This document shows positions 39,001-54,000 of a stretch of 64,000 bases of DNA, piece after piece. Position 1 is the first letter of the stretch; every line of letters begins with the position of its first letter. Below the pieces are notes generated by a model. The model did not search any database. It saw nothing but the letters and a program-made list of their open reading frames with translations, and was not told the DNA's origin. The position numbers and the translations under genes are program-made. The stretch spans positions 516,185-580,184 of the forward strand of contig CACVBU010000189.1 in assembly GCA_902728285.1 (NCBI GenBank). The letters run 5' to 3'. Source of the DNA: Clytia hemisphaerica. Taxonomy: Eukaryota > Cnidaria > Hydrozoa > Leptothecata > Clytiidae.

Positions 39001-42000
39001 GGGAAATTAAAATCTACCTAGTCAATGTAAATTTACTTAACTCTGTTGGATATAAAACTTAATCGGGGGAAACATGATAATATCGACACTTTGTGAATAT
39101 TTAGCTGGCAGCTTTATTTATCTGAAGATTTTTGAATTCGCCGTTTGAAGTTATTTTTTTTTCTCCATAAAAAATCGGCTTCCCCAAAATAAAATAGGGT
39201 TCCTAAAAACAAAATTAAAGAAACATGACGTCGACATAGCATCCGCCCGACGTGGCCCACCTGGGCGTCCCGCCATTTTAGTGCTACTGTTCTTTGGTTC
39301 CGTACGATATTGGCTATACTCTTAAAGCACTTCTGAGATCCAAGATGGAGGCGTACAAGTCAAGAAGAAGAATTTTACCACCCTCCCGCCCTACAGATAT
39401 TGGTTGCCGGTAACCCTTTTCTAGTTTATGTTAGTTTATCACAAGACGATGCTATCGTTTGTTTAGAGGTCAGTGAACGCAGGAAAGAGTTAGGGCGTCA
39501 GGGCGGTTTACGGGAAAAAGTGGCGGTAGAGTTTTGGAACATTGTAAACATTTCCGCCACTGCTTACTGAATTTATCACGCCTCTCCTAAACTATTCCCT
39601 TTTTTAGTGATCTTGTGTAGACGATAGGATCGTCTAGTTTATCACAAGCAACGGGACTAATTTTTCCCTAAAACTGATTATGGGTTAGCCAAATATTTCA
39701 ATGCCAAAACCTAAACGCAATTGTCTCAGTCTCAGTCTCAATCTGCTTCCTCCCTACCAAGTTGTACGATTTTGGAGCCTAATTATTTTATTTAATTCTG
39801 TTTTAGATCACTAATGGTGACCATACATACACAACCACCGAGAAATTCACAGCTGATTCAAGTCAAAATGTTGCCATCACATCCATAACCCCTGACACTG
39901 GCCTCCCTGTTTACGGCGGCGTCGATATTGTAATCAAAGGGTCCAATCTAAAAGATGACATGAAGGAAACTGAAGTTCATATTATTGATCCTTTTGGTCC
40001 GAGGTGTGAAATTCAATCTTTAACTCAAGATGAAATTCGATGCACATTGCCACGCATTACCATCATTGGCAAGGTCACTGTGCTTGTCCATGTAAAAGAT
40101 AAAGGTATGCTTCACTTTGTTAAAAGGTTCATTTTTTTCAAGAATTTTAATTTTCGGGTTTTCGGGACGGGTTTTAGCGGCAAAACGAGGCTGAAAATCG
40201 TTTTTTAAATTACAGTTAGATTAAATGAGAGAGATGTGATTTTCTGGATCAAAGTTTCTTATCCGTTAATTTTTAATAATACAATAGACCTTTTCATAAA
40301 TTACGCCACGAACATCACTTGCCTCGTTTTGAAATTATTGCCAAGGTGATTAACTCCCAGCGGATTTTTTTTCAACTACCTTCTATTCATAAAAAAATGA
40401 TTTAATATCTCAAGGGATATAATCACCATGGTAATTGTTTGAATACGGGGCAAGTGATATTCGTGACGTAATTCAAGTAAAGGTCTATGTGTGCAAGGTT
40501 TGATATCAAAATATACCTTGCGATTTTTACGATATCTGACTGATTTGAGATTTATTTTGGTTCCCATTTTCGTCTTTAGGTACTTCTTTGAGTTCAATCA
40601 CAACTGAGTTATCGGTCACAACAATGGACATCAATTCCGGATCTCTTGCCGGTGGTTCCCGTATTAAAATCACCGGATCAGGATTCGGAACAAATCCGGA
40701 AAAAGTATCGGTAATGTTTGGCGATATTCCTGCAACGAATATCTTTTCAACCAGTGATTCAGAAATTGTGATTGAATCACCGTCGTTAGCGAAAACAACA
40801 GCTATTGATAACAACGGCAGACACAGAGGTACGATTTCTTTTGTGATCTTTAATGTGTCTGATATAAAGAAAAATACTTTTGTAAAATAAAAGCTTGTTA
40901 TTCCTTGTTCTTTTTGCAAACAAATTTTCCCTAACAAACGACCCTTCTTATAGATAGATAGATAGATAGAGTCGATATTTAACGTGGATAGCCCAGTAAC
41001 CTAGGACTTTTAGGCAGTCTTTCTATTGTTTTCACGGGGTCAACGGCCAGCTGGCTCGGCTATCTATGAACTGAACGGAACATTGGCAGGGGTTCGAACA
41101 TCGAACCCCTGGTTTGAGGCGCTGATGCCTTAGTCCACTCGGTCATCGCTTCGTATGCTATCTTCTTATTGCTTTATATTAGCTTTCTTTTTATCAGGAA
41201 TCCTTTTGTATTATTTTCCATAGAATTTGGACTTGGATACGCATGGAGTGAAAATCTGATCGAAATCCAGGCCGGAGATGAAATGAAGGTAGAGATCACA
41301 GGCTAATTTTTAATTTCGCAGAAGTTTATAATCCCTCTGATATGATACTTCCTTTTATTCAAACTTTTTATTCGATGATATGTAATTGCAACCACGCCGA
41401 CACAAGATGTCAAATGAATGTTCATTTAACGTCCATAACATCTATATTAGGATCCTTGTACATTTTTGCTCAGAATTTCATGCTCTTTCAAATGGTATCG
41501 ATCGTTTTCGTTATATTGAATTCGACTTTGAAAAATGATAAATTTTTTAAACCTTTATTGGTGGGTAGGAGTATTACATATAACCTCAGTTTATTGGCCA
41601 TAAAGACTTTTGCCAGGCCTTATTTACGGGCCCTTTTTCAAAATTTCATAGTACTTTCGAACCATCATGATACGATAAGATAATGCGTCCAATGAAAGAT
41701 GCCACAGGTCCCAAGGCAAGGGTTTGCCCCATACTACAAAACGTTGAATCAATCTTTTAAACTTTTTCTACTTCAGTTTACATTAAGTTCATCTATTTTC
41801 AATATATGTATTAAAGGTTAAGCGATGCTTCAAGAGTGCTCTACTAGAAAATGATACAAATTTCAGAAAAAATACACAATTTGCTTCACAGTACTTTCAG
41901 TTTCATGTTAATACAATCATTAAAATGTACAAGCCTAGATGTCCAGTTCTATTTTCAATATTGTATTAAAACAAAAGTTTAAAAATTCATGAAAATTTTT

Positions 42001-45000
42001 TATTTCTTTCGAAGCTTTTTGGTTATGTAATAATATATTTTCAATATATTTTGTACTTATCTTTTTCAGTGGAGCTGGACTTCAAACCCACTTTCACCCA
42101 ACAAGATTGGAATTTACCTAACGCAATCATCCGATGCGCTTGAATTTCTTGAGAAAGACATGATCTGTGCTCAGGTCAAATCAGGTGATTGTACTCATCG
42201 GTTTGACGTACCTGGTACCTACTACTTTACCAGTGGCATTGTCGCTCAAAAGGATGATTTTAAACTTGCTTTTGGTGGGAAAATTGAAGTGTACGCGAAA
42301 GAAGATCGAATGGTTGACGTAACTGTTAAGATAGATGGTACGCAATTTGTTTCATTACATTTTATTTTCGTTTTTGTCACTGTTTATGACGGTCGAACGT
42401 TATCAATGGAAAGCCATATAATTTCTGCATGTCCGAGGTAAAAAAGAACATTAAATTTTTTGAAAGCTTTTCTTCGTCGGAAATTCATTCTTAAATGTCC
42501 AAATTCCGATCGGAAACAATGGAGCTCGTCCAAAAATCTATGCTACACTTCTAATTATGACATAATAGAAAGCAAGCAAAAAATAATGGCATGGAAAAAT
42601 TGCAGTGTAACTGATATTATCTCGTAACAACAATTATCGTATCATCATACCTTGTAATGCCCATATTACTTTATTACACTGATTATGTACGACTCTTCTC
42701 TAGTAAAAACCTTTCTTTTATCTACTTTTAGGTGTCACTGCTCCAAGTTCAGATTCTTTATCGTTTGAATTCTTGTCTCAAAAAACACCGACCATCAACT
42801 CTCTCAAAATGGATCACGAGGTTGACGAGATTAGAGGCGTCGTTCAAAACACAATCACAATCGAAGGTTCTCATTTCAGTGGATCCAATACAGAAAATCT
42901 CATCAAGTTTGGTGGATTCGATTGTATAGCTGAACAATCAACGGAAACTATGGTTACATGTAAAATGGATACCTCGCAAAAACCTTCTATGAACACTTGG
43001 TTGAAAGTTTCAATGTCGGTTACTGGTAAAGGAAAAGCTTTTGTAAACATTATTGACAGCTATAAATCAGCTGTTATTTTCCAACAATCTTTGACCAGCA
43101 TTGAACCAGCAGTTGGATCTTTTGGTGGAGGAACGCTTGTTAAAATCCATGGTTTTGGATTGGATGTCGGTACACTTAAATCTAATTTGATGGACATTTT
43201 AACTAATGAAGAACACCCAGTCACCATTATCAGCCAATCCTACACAGAAATGAATATCATAACTCCAGAACTGGACTTTTCTGATGATTTAGAGAAGCAT
43301 CTTCGTGTCAAAGACTCAGCTTACAACGCTTGGGACCAAAGCCTTGGAAACATGGCAGACACTAAATTCACCTATAAGAAAGATCTAACCACTATCTTAA
43401 CAAACGTTTCTCCAAAGGAATATGATACCACAGGCTCGATAATGACTATCACACTAGCCGGTGCTCCAATTGGTTCTACGAAAGATGATTTTAAAGTCAA
43501 AGTAGGTGGTAAAGAGGCTAAAGTCACCGATTATTCGTCCCCAGACCTTAAAGCTGAGATTCCAGCCCTTGTAGAGGGAAAACAACAAGTTGTAGTTTCA
43601 GTTGGGGTCCTTGGTCATGCTTACTTGAATAAAACTCTTACAAATGGTACTGTGATTGTCCAAGGTAAAATCGATAGTGTGAGTCCATCATCTGGTAGTA
43701 TCCATGGTAACCAAGCTATCGTTGTTCGTGGCAACGGTTTCGTTCCAGAAAATACTAAAGTAAAGGTTGGAAACAATTTTGCGGAATGCTCATCAATCAG
43801 TGAAGTACAAATAGATTGTGTCACGCCTTCCGGCTCTGCAAGCGATCAGACAGTTTCTGTTCTCGTTGGGGCGAAATCTTATCCCGGGTCTGTAAAATAC
43901 ACGTATGATCAAGCCAAAAGTCCAACGATTACGTCAATTTCACCTACTAAAGGAGTGGGTGGTGATACGCTAACTTTGGATGGTAGCAACTTCGAAGGTG
44001 TAAAAGCTGATTATGATATTCAAGTAGGATCGGCCAACTGTGATGTTCAAACTATGACTAAAACACAAATTATTTGTATACTTAGTCCACACCAAGGTGG
44101 CACCGTAAACTTGAAAATGCATCTTAAGGGTTATGGTAATGCGAATAGTGATAAATCTTTTGTTTACAATTTGGATGTCAATGATCCAGGAACATTTCAA
44201 AGCGGCTTAGGAGGAGGGTTAACAATCTCCTTAGATGGGCGTGGTTTTTCGAGCTCCACCGTTGTGACTATTTGTGGAGAGAACGCTGAAATCAAGGGAG
44301 CTCCAACTGAACAGAAGCTTGAATTTGTATCACCTTTGTATGAGCAATACGAGGGAGTGTCCTCTGATGTACCATGTGACATCAAGATCCAACAAGGAGG
44401 AGAGACCAAGGAGCTTACCGGAGCTTATACTTACAAACCTAGCCTCACAACCAAGATTACGGAAATCGTACCAAACCGTAGCGGAACGGGTGGTGGCGTT
44501 GATATCCGTATTACGGGTCAGAATTTTCAAACTACCGCCACCGCCTCAGTGCTAATCGCCGGCGTTCCTTGTCAAATCCAACCGCCCATTACTACAACGG
44601 AGATCAAATGCAAGACAGGTGAATCCAACAAGACTGCAATGGGCATTGATCTGGAATTGAGTTTTGAAGGATTTGGGCGCTCGATACCATCGGAGAAGAA
44701 ATTTGATTATATTGATCTATGGTCAAGCAAATGGTCTTGGGGCGGAAACGACCCGCCCAAAGAAGGTAAAATCATAGTTGTTCTTTACAATTAATTCACC
44801 AAATGTTCAAAAAGTACAGCTGGCTATTATTCTTTGCTTATCTAATGTTAAAATATGGGCATGGTAAACTCATAAGATTGGCAATGCTTTAATGACATTT
44901 TATACCAGGCTAGATTTGCTAAGTTTAATTTTGATCTATTTTGTTACCATTTTTTTGTCTGTAAGTGCAAGATAGTTAAAACACTAAATTAATTTACCAC

Positions 45001-48000
45001 GGTTTTTTTCTCGCTTTCTAGATGACATGGTAGTGATCGAAGAAGGCCAGACAATGTTGTTAGATACAGACACACCTGTTCTCTCCATGCTTCTCATCAA
45101 AGGCGGTCATCTTATCTTTGATCGCAAAGATATTCATTTACAGTCTAAACACATCCTTATCGTTAATAACGGCTCACTACAAGTCGGTACCGAGGAACAA
45201 CCTTTTGAACATAAGGCTGAGATTACACTTCATGGACATGTGAGGTCAACAGAGTTACCGGTTTATGGTGCTAAATCGCTGTCTTTGAGAACTGGATATC
45301 TCGGTTTACACGGTAAAGTTCTTTTTCGAAATTTATGTAAAATGTAGTGTGATTATACCCTTATAGAGAACACTATTATGTATGTTATACATTTCGAACT
45401 TATAAGTAAGACTTGGACAAACTTCCACTGACTTTTGAACATATTTACTTTTTCGTAGATTCGATTTATTCTATTTATCTATTTACCTTCTTGATACGGA
45501 GAAAGTTCCCTATCTAGTGAGATGAAACACGATGTTTGTAATTCTGAATAAAACACCATGTTAAAACAGTTGTGGTCTTAGTCCTAGTTTAGACGGCTCA
45601 ATTTTCATCCTGCCTATTCTAATTGAGAATTAAATTAGCAGAAAGTTGGCTGTTTAAAGTCAATGCATTGCCCACTTTTGACGTCAATACAATGACTTCT
45701 TTCTATATTTTTCTATCACGGATTGTAATTACCAACTTTCTACCCACTTTTATCTACTCTAACAATTAGAATAGTCGCAGGACAGAAAGTCGGCCGTCTT
45801 GACAAGAGCTTGATTAATGACAAAGAAAACCGTCTCGTAAGAACACTTTCCACAATTTCTTTTTCAGGCAAACACATCTTGAACACGTGGACACGCCTTT
45901 CGAAAACAGCAGACGTTGGAGCCACTCAAATGGAAGTTACTTTACCAGTCCTCGATTGGGAGGTTGGGTACGAGATTGTTATTGCGTCAACCAGTAAAAG
46001 TATGCGTGAAAACGAGGTTAGTGTATATTAATAGGGGTCGATGATATATCAATGTTTTGTTCTTACCTAGGAACGTCTGAATTTGCAGCGGAGGGAACAC
46101 ACGTTTCGACGTTCTTTCAAATTGAAATATATCGGCTGTTTTAATCTTTGTTTATAATTTGACTGAATTGTGTAGAGGAACCAATCAAATTCAGCGATTA
46201 TATCGGATTTTATGCGCCATTTTTTAAACAGTATTAACACTACTATATTACTCCAACTTTTCTTTAGGTTTTAATAATCACCGCCGTTGAAGATAACGGC
46301 AAAACTATCAAATTCGATCCACCATTAAAATATAAGCACATCGCTTTAACACAAACAATTGCTGGACGCACTATTGAGACGGCAGCCGAGATTGGTTTGC
46401 TGTCACGAAACGTGGTGGTGAAAGGATCAGTTCATGATGAATGGAATGGTGAAATCAAAGCATGTCCCAAAGAATTTGATCCTGACCAATTTGCAACACA
46501 GACTTGTTTTGAAGGTAAGCTAATAACTCTATTCGTGATACAGTACACTGAAGTTTCCACAACTCTGACCTCTTTTACTCAAATGTCTCCTTAATTTGAA
46601 CAAATTTTCTCGTCCCTTTTGTTAACAATACCTTACAAATCAATCTCCATAACTCGAAAAAATTTCAGTTCCGCGTGCGTGTTCGAGTTATAGGGACTCC
46701 ACTGTATTCATGACGTATTGTTTTATACGGAAACACCCCAAAAAGGACAGAGGGTTTGCCACTTATTTTGAAAAGCTAGTGACAGGCGCTTGAACTGTTT
46801 TAGGTATACTTCTGTATAAAATAATTTACGTGGCACAATACACAGGTTGCAAAATTAAAGTTCTGAAGACAAACCACGCTTTTACTCGAAAATTTTATAT
46901 GTGCTTGTTACATGATATTTATTTCTGATTGGTTCGAATTTATTGACACTAATAAAGTTATCAGCTATAAGTTATAAAGCAAGTAACATTGGAATAAAAT
47001 TACGTGAACTTTTTCGAGTAATCACATGTTTTGACATATGATTTTGCAACCCGTGTATTGCCTTCGAAACTTCGACTTAATTTTGTAAACCCCGAGACTG
47101 TATTTATGTGTCAATGTCGAGTCTAAATCGCAAATCTTAACCGCAGGTAGTATCGGTTAATGGGTGTCAGCCTAAAGTTAACGCAGTAAGTTGTATTCGA
47201 AACTTTCTGTAATGATTTCCATTTTCTTTAAAGGGCGATATGGTGATGAAAGAGGTAGTGATCAATTTGGTGTTCAAATCATGATTCATTCCGACAAGAA
47301 AGATCAAGGATTAGCTGTTGCTCATTTCAACCACGTTGAGATCACCCATGCGGGTCAAGCGTTCCGCCTCGGCCGCTACCCCATTCATTTCCATATGGAG
47401 GGTGATGTACATGGTTCCTATGTGAAGGGCTGTGCAATCCATCGTAGTTTCAATCGAGCGGTCACAATGCATGGTGTACATAACTTGGTCGTGGAAAGGA
47501 ATGTGATTTATGATATTCTAGGTAAGTCACTAAAATTTCTGTTTTTCAAAATACTCACTAAATTAGTCAGCTAAGCCCGCACTTATTCATTCATTTCATT
47601 TTTCACTTCAATGATTTATTTGCCGTCACCAAATAAATTAAACAGTGAGAAATAGAAAAACTAAAAAGCAAAGCAGGCCATTCACTTAGACGCTCCCAAG
47701 GCTTACGGCAATGTAGCGTTTTCGGTTCTTTAAAGATTTTTTATATTTACGTGTTTTGAAGTTTGCCTTGGAATACTGACTTTTGGAAGCTTCTGATTGG
47801 TCAGAAATGGGTCAAGTGGTAAAAAATAGGAAACTTTAGCCTAGTTTTCTAGGCTAGCTGTAACTAAAGAAAAATATTCGAATTGTCGGCTTCCGTGAGA
47901 AAAACCAATAGTTTTAACCAATCAAATCTCTTTTCATAGGGAACGCGTACTTCATGGAAGATGGTATCGAAACAGGGAACGTAGTCCGTTACAATCTAGC

Positions 48001-51000
48001 CATCTTTGTCAAACCATCAAGTTCCACTTTGAATGTAGATATCACGCCGGCCGCTTACTGGGTCACCAACGCTAACAACACTGTTAGTCACAACGCGGCC
48101 GCGGGTGGTAGCCATTTTGGTTACTGGTACCAAATGTTTAAACATCCTGAAGGACCAAATTTTGATAGAAACATCTGCCCGAGGTAAAGTAATGATACAG
48201 TTGAGTCTTCTCAAATCTTTCCAGCTGGCACACAACGTTATTTTAACGTTCATCTAACGTTCATCTAACGTTCACAGGGTCCATATAACGTTAGATGGAT
48301 GTTGAAACAACGTTGTGTGCCAGCTGGGTTAACTCGAACCTCTATAATTGAATATCTCTTTAATATGAACAAGTTTTACTGTCCCTTCAATTAACAATGC
48401 CCTATAAACACTACTCCGTAACTCGAAATGTCCTTAACTCGAAGAAATTTTTAGTGTTCGAATTATCGAGACTCCACTGTATTGATAGTTGGTAATTAAT
48501 GACCGTTGGTTTATATCAGCTGTGTCATTCCTGTATTTTCTTCGGCGATTCCTGCCGGGCAATAAATTAAAGATCTCCTTATTTTTTAAACTTTATCCCG
48601 CGATTCCTGACGTTACTCATCAAAAAATTTTAATCAAAAGCCCATTTACTGCCATAGTTGCTAAAACAGCTGAAATTGCTGTTTGAAAAGAAGTCAATTT
48701 GTCCATCCGGCAAGTACCTGAATCTATTAACAGATCTTATTTTGCCGTTGACGTTCAATTTAAAATCCTCATATAGTGGAGTGGTCTATAACTCGAACAT
48801 GCACAGGGAACACAAATTTAAAGCTAAAAAAAGTTAAAGAATTTTGAGACATGGAGGTTTAGAATGCATTGTTAACTAAAGGGACTAGTCCTTGTTCGAT
48901 TTAAGAAAACATTCGAGTTATAAAGGGTTCGAGTTAAAGAGACATAACTCTACTTACTTTTAAAACTTTATCTGTCAGCCACAATTTTCGATATTATAAT
49001 TGATAAAATCTTTAACAATTCTTTTTTTCATTATAGAAATGTTCCAATGTTAGAGTTCAAGAACAACACCGCCCATTCCTTCGGGCGTTATGGATTATGG
49101 GTGTTCCCCATTTACCACCCAATGAAGGGCGGATCGTGCAATTCAAGAGAACACGAACCCGCTCATTTCCATTCTTTGACTACGTGGAATTCCATGAGAG
49201 GCGCTGAATGTACAGAGTGTGGTTCCGTAAGGTACGAAATTTTAGATTCTGTTTAGATTTATATCTTTTCAGAAAACGTGCATAAAAATAAAAGGCGCGT
49301 GAAAAAGGGTTATTTTAATCAATGGGTATTCAAAAGAATTACAGTAACCAATTTTTGACAAACGCATTGCATGGCTAGCAACTTTCAAGCTTCTCTTTCA
49401 CTTTTTACTTCGGCTAGATTTTTTGTTTGGTTAAAGATTTGGTCTTAAATATAAGAAATTAAAGCAACAATTTCCTTGAAAACTTTGGTTTTCTCTAATC
49501 AAATTTGACGACATGGTAATGGGAAAAAAATCTTCATTTTTTTAATTTTAGGTTTGTTGACTTTATCGCCCTTGACAACGATGTTGCAGGAATTGAATAC
49601 ATACAGGCTAACTCACAAGACTCGCCCTGGGGAGGTGCTATGGTCAAAGATTCACTCATTGTGGGTCACTCAGAACTGCGGGATATTGGTAGCTATGACG
49701 TCAGAACAAGCGATCAAGCTAACTGTACTCAAGCAGGTTCGTTGTATGATTTGTCAAATTTCATATTATTTCGACTAATGGTCCAGCTATAAGAATAGCC
49801 ACGAAATTAAGCAACTTGGCCTTAATAACGTAGTCCTGAAACTGAGCATGAACCGGGAAAGCAACAAAAAATATGTTTTCGGCATAATTTGGTATCAAAA
49901 TTTGTACCGATTGTATTTGCATACTAAATTTGAGGCATTTTGGACATAAAATGAAATAAGAAGTCAAAACCTTAGCAACTTAAGCCCTGAGCCAAAAATT
50001 TGGGTTTCTTATAAAAAAATGTGTAGCTTGGGCAAAATTTCAAAATCTTTCTTGAGAATTTTTGAAGGGCTCAAACATTGTAAAACTTATTTGTAGAAAT
50101 TAGGGAGCCAGATAATTGTTAAGTATTGTTTTTACCGATAGTGCTATTAATGGATTGAAAATATTTCGGCAAATTAAGCATTCTTCAGACCAGAAAAATA
50201 GAATCTCCATACAACTCTCTATAAAACACGCATTAGTTACACATTTCCTTGAATTATAGAACTCTCGAGTTATGGAGTAAGGTTCATAAGTCATTGTCAG
50301 CTACATGGACGAAAAAACATGTTCGATGAAAGGAGACATGCGAGTTCGAGTTAAAGGGTTTCTACTGTAGTTCATGATTTTGAAATGAAATTTAACATTA
50401 CATATTTTAGGTATTTGGTTGCCCTTCTCAACGCGTTTGACAGTTTCGAACGTTACCCTAAAGAATTTTGACGAGGACTCGTGCGTGACGTTTAAAACGT
50501 GTGCTCATTGTAAGCCGAATGACGGAGGTGCTATTATCAGGTAAGATTGCCTAGTGTTTTTTCAAGCTGTCAGATTTTAATCAAGCTGAAAGTTTGTAAA
50601 AGCATGCTCTAAGAAGTATATAAGGATCCCATGCAAGCTTTTTTTATGAGAAAATAAAGCTCATTTTCGGCCAAAACCCAAGAACAACCGCAGCCTCAAT
50701 TTCAGAAATAGCAAAGTAGATTTTAAACCCTTCTAGTCATATTGATATAATTTTAGAAACATTTAAGCCTGATACCACAGAAAAAAATGTACAGCCGAAC
50801 CTCGACCAAAATTTACTGGTTCTTATAAAAAAAAGTGAATAGCTAAACTTTATTTTGCAACCTACTCTAAAGCTTTTAGCCTCCTGTTACAAGTATGGAC
50901 AAAATGGAAAATTGCCATTACAATATGTAGATTTTCTGACAGTAAATGTTTTTTAAGTCCAAACTCATAAACTGATGTTTAAAAGTGGGGGTCGGATATC

Positions 51001-54000
51001 AAATTCCATGCTCCTGGCTTATTTCTGAAGCAACTATTTCATAATTTTGATGATGTTTAATTTCACATTTTTCATTTTACAGAATGAACAAATTGGATTT
51101 TGATAATTCACCGAACAGAGTCTCCTTTCCTTTCCAACACGCTTCTGCGCTTATGGATGAGGATGGTTCATTAACAGGTATTTTTACGGGTATTTTTATT
51201 GTCTCGATTATTCAAATAATCTTATAATGAGTTTATACTAGAAAGATTTTAAGGGGTTAATCAATTACTCATTCAATCGTCTTACAATAATTATTTCAAA
51301 CTAACTCGAATCGGCTCTTTGCCTTGATTATTCGAAAATTGCCCACCATGTTAGCTTTCATCTTTATTTCTACTCCTAGGACACACGGGCGGGAATATCT
51401 TGTCTGCCCTCATAACTTTCAATTTCTCCGCTCCCGAGGACATGTGGGTGGGAATGTCTTCCCCGATAAGTTTCCTATTTTCTACACCTAAGGACACACG
51501 GGTGGGAGATATCTTCCAACCCTCATAACTTTCATATTTTCTAATCCCAAGGTCCTAAGGAAACACAGGCGGAAGTATCTTCCAACCCTCATAATTTATC
51601 TCCTTTTATTTCCATGGACACGTGGGGGTTAGTATCTTACCCACCATGTCAACTTTCATCTTTATTTCTACCCCACACGGGCGGGAATATATTGTCCACC
51701 CTCGTAGCTTCTTTCTTTCCTATTCCTAAAAAATACGGGCGAGAATATCTTGCCCAATGAAGTATAAGCCCGAAGGGCTAGAATCAAATCTTTAACCTTT
51801 CTTAGGCGAAAAAAAGTGAACCCTTAGAACATGCGCCGTATTTTGACTACGGATTGAATCTAGCGATTCTTTTATTTTCGAGTGATATCTTTTTCGAAAT
51901 TTTGGTGTAAATTTCAGTTTCAATCTGTCATTTGTGTAAAAACCAGGCGGACCACGCTAGGCCGCGCAACTTTGGTAGGATTTGGTAGGTTTCAAATCCT
52001 ACCAAGGAGATTTGAGTCTAGCTATTCGGGCTTATACTTCATTGATCTTACCCACTCTCATAACTTTCATTTTTTCTACTCCTAAGGACACACGGGCGGA
52101 AATATCCTACCCACCATGAAAACTTTGGATCCCGCCAAATGCACCGACGACGCTGCTTCATCTTTTGGGGGTGTCAAAGGTGTGAAATGTACTGGAGGAA
52201 AATATGCGAAAGTCAACTTCAATAACGTTCATCCAAAGTCGATCAATGAGAAGGATGCTTTCTTTGAAAATTCTCATGGCAAGGATGAGGTACTCTATCG
52301 TTTTTATACCTTTCTGGTGGGAATATAATACATGGGCTTCAAAATTATATAAATGCAGTCAAAACATTTGATTACTCGAAAAAGTTCACGTTAAAGTTAC
52401 TTTGCAACTTACAGTTAATTACTTGACATTTTTTGTTTGTTTTTTTCACCTTCAAGACTTTAATTGTTTCTCAATCTCATTAACTATTCCTAAGCATAAA
52501 TTAATGAATTCTTTGCATTCTTCTCTTAAACAGGTTTTCTTCCGCATGAAAGCTAAATCGTTCCCTAACGGATGGACAGCGCTAGTTCCAATCAACGATG
52601 TGTATACATTCTCATTCAAAAACTCTACACAATTTGTCAACATTACATACGATTTACAAGCCAATGAACTAGGACCTGACGACTACTTACTGTTGAAACA
52701 TGAATTTAAGAATTTGCCAGATCACTTCAAGACAGTCAGTAATGGGCAGAAAGAAAATTTGGAGAATTTACCGGCAGTCGGTAGTAATAAACATGGCGAC
52801 TGGTTCTTTGATGAACAAGGTTTGTTTAATGTGTTTGACCTACATACATTTAACCTCATCTCCAGCGTATTATCAGCTGATTTCTCTATCAGTAATGTAA
52901 ATAAAGCCTGGGATACACGGGAACCACGTTAGTAGTTGCCATATTCCTTTACACACTAGATAGACTATATACTTGAAAAACATCTCTCATGGTACGTCCA
53001 GTTTGAGGAAGTTATTTAAAAAAAAGTTTTTGTTTCACTCCCTTGAAGCAATTTTTAATATTTTTGCACCGATCATAGGACGAGGTTTTCCAATAGTCCA
53101 ATTTTCAAGCCAATTAAAATATTCGTTTTGTTCTTTTTTGATGATCTCGAAGGCGATTCACCTGCTCATATGTTCCAACAAAATTCGAATTCCAACCTTA
53201 TTTTGTCTGAATATACTATAAAAGAATATTTAAAGATATTTAAAAATTCATATTCTCAATTTCAGGAATGTCTATGACCTATCTCGTCTCTGGCAAAGGA
53301 AGCTCACCTCTCAAACCTACACCACGAAACATCAAGATGCATACCTACCGCTGTTTCTTCGAAAAATGTGTTGTACCCACACCCCCACCACCACCAAAGG
53401 GGCGGCCAATAGATGCCAAACAGTGGAGTCAAGCCGAAAGCTGGGCGGGCGCCCCTGCAGGTTATGGTGGATCAGACGGGCGTATCCCACAAGAGAATGA
53501 TAACGTCATGATTTTGCCAACATGGTGGATGGTTTTCGATATTGAGCAGCCTGTTATTCTTGATCGCCTATACGTTTATGGTGTTCTAGACTTCGGGAAT
53601 CAAACCTACGACCAAGTCCTAAAGGCTAATACCATCCTTATCAGTGGTCTATCTGGTCAGCTTATTGTGGGCTTCCCAGATCAACCAGTTATTAGTAATG
53701 TTATTATCAGTTTGACCGGGAATCATGATTCTAAGGATATGCCCTTGACTAAGGATTTGAATCTGGGTGCAAAAGCGTTAGGCGTGTTCGGGCTATTACA
53801 AATGTACGGCAAAAAGCATGACGTCCATTGGACGAGGCTGGAGCAGAGTTTAGCAGTAGGTGGTACCCAGATCTCTGTTGAGGACGCGGTTGATTGGGAG
53901 ATTGGGGATGAGATTATCATTACGACGTCATCATTTGTACCAGAGGAAGCCGAGAAATTCACATTGACCGATATCAGTGACGATGGTATGACTTTAACAC

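Noticed and set aside
41130-41160. Functional tRNA gene
   Set aside because: The cloverleaf cannot be completed: the 3' part runs into an unrelated body and a GATA tail, so a SINE is the better call.
43621-44530. Antisense open stretches within exon 28
   Set aside because: Shadows of the long, clearly coding plus-strand exon.
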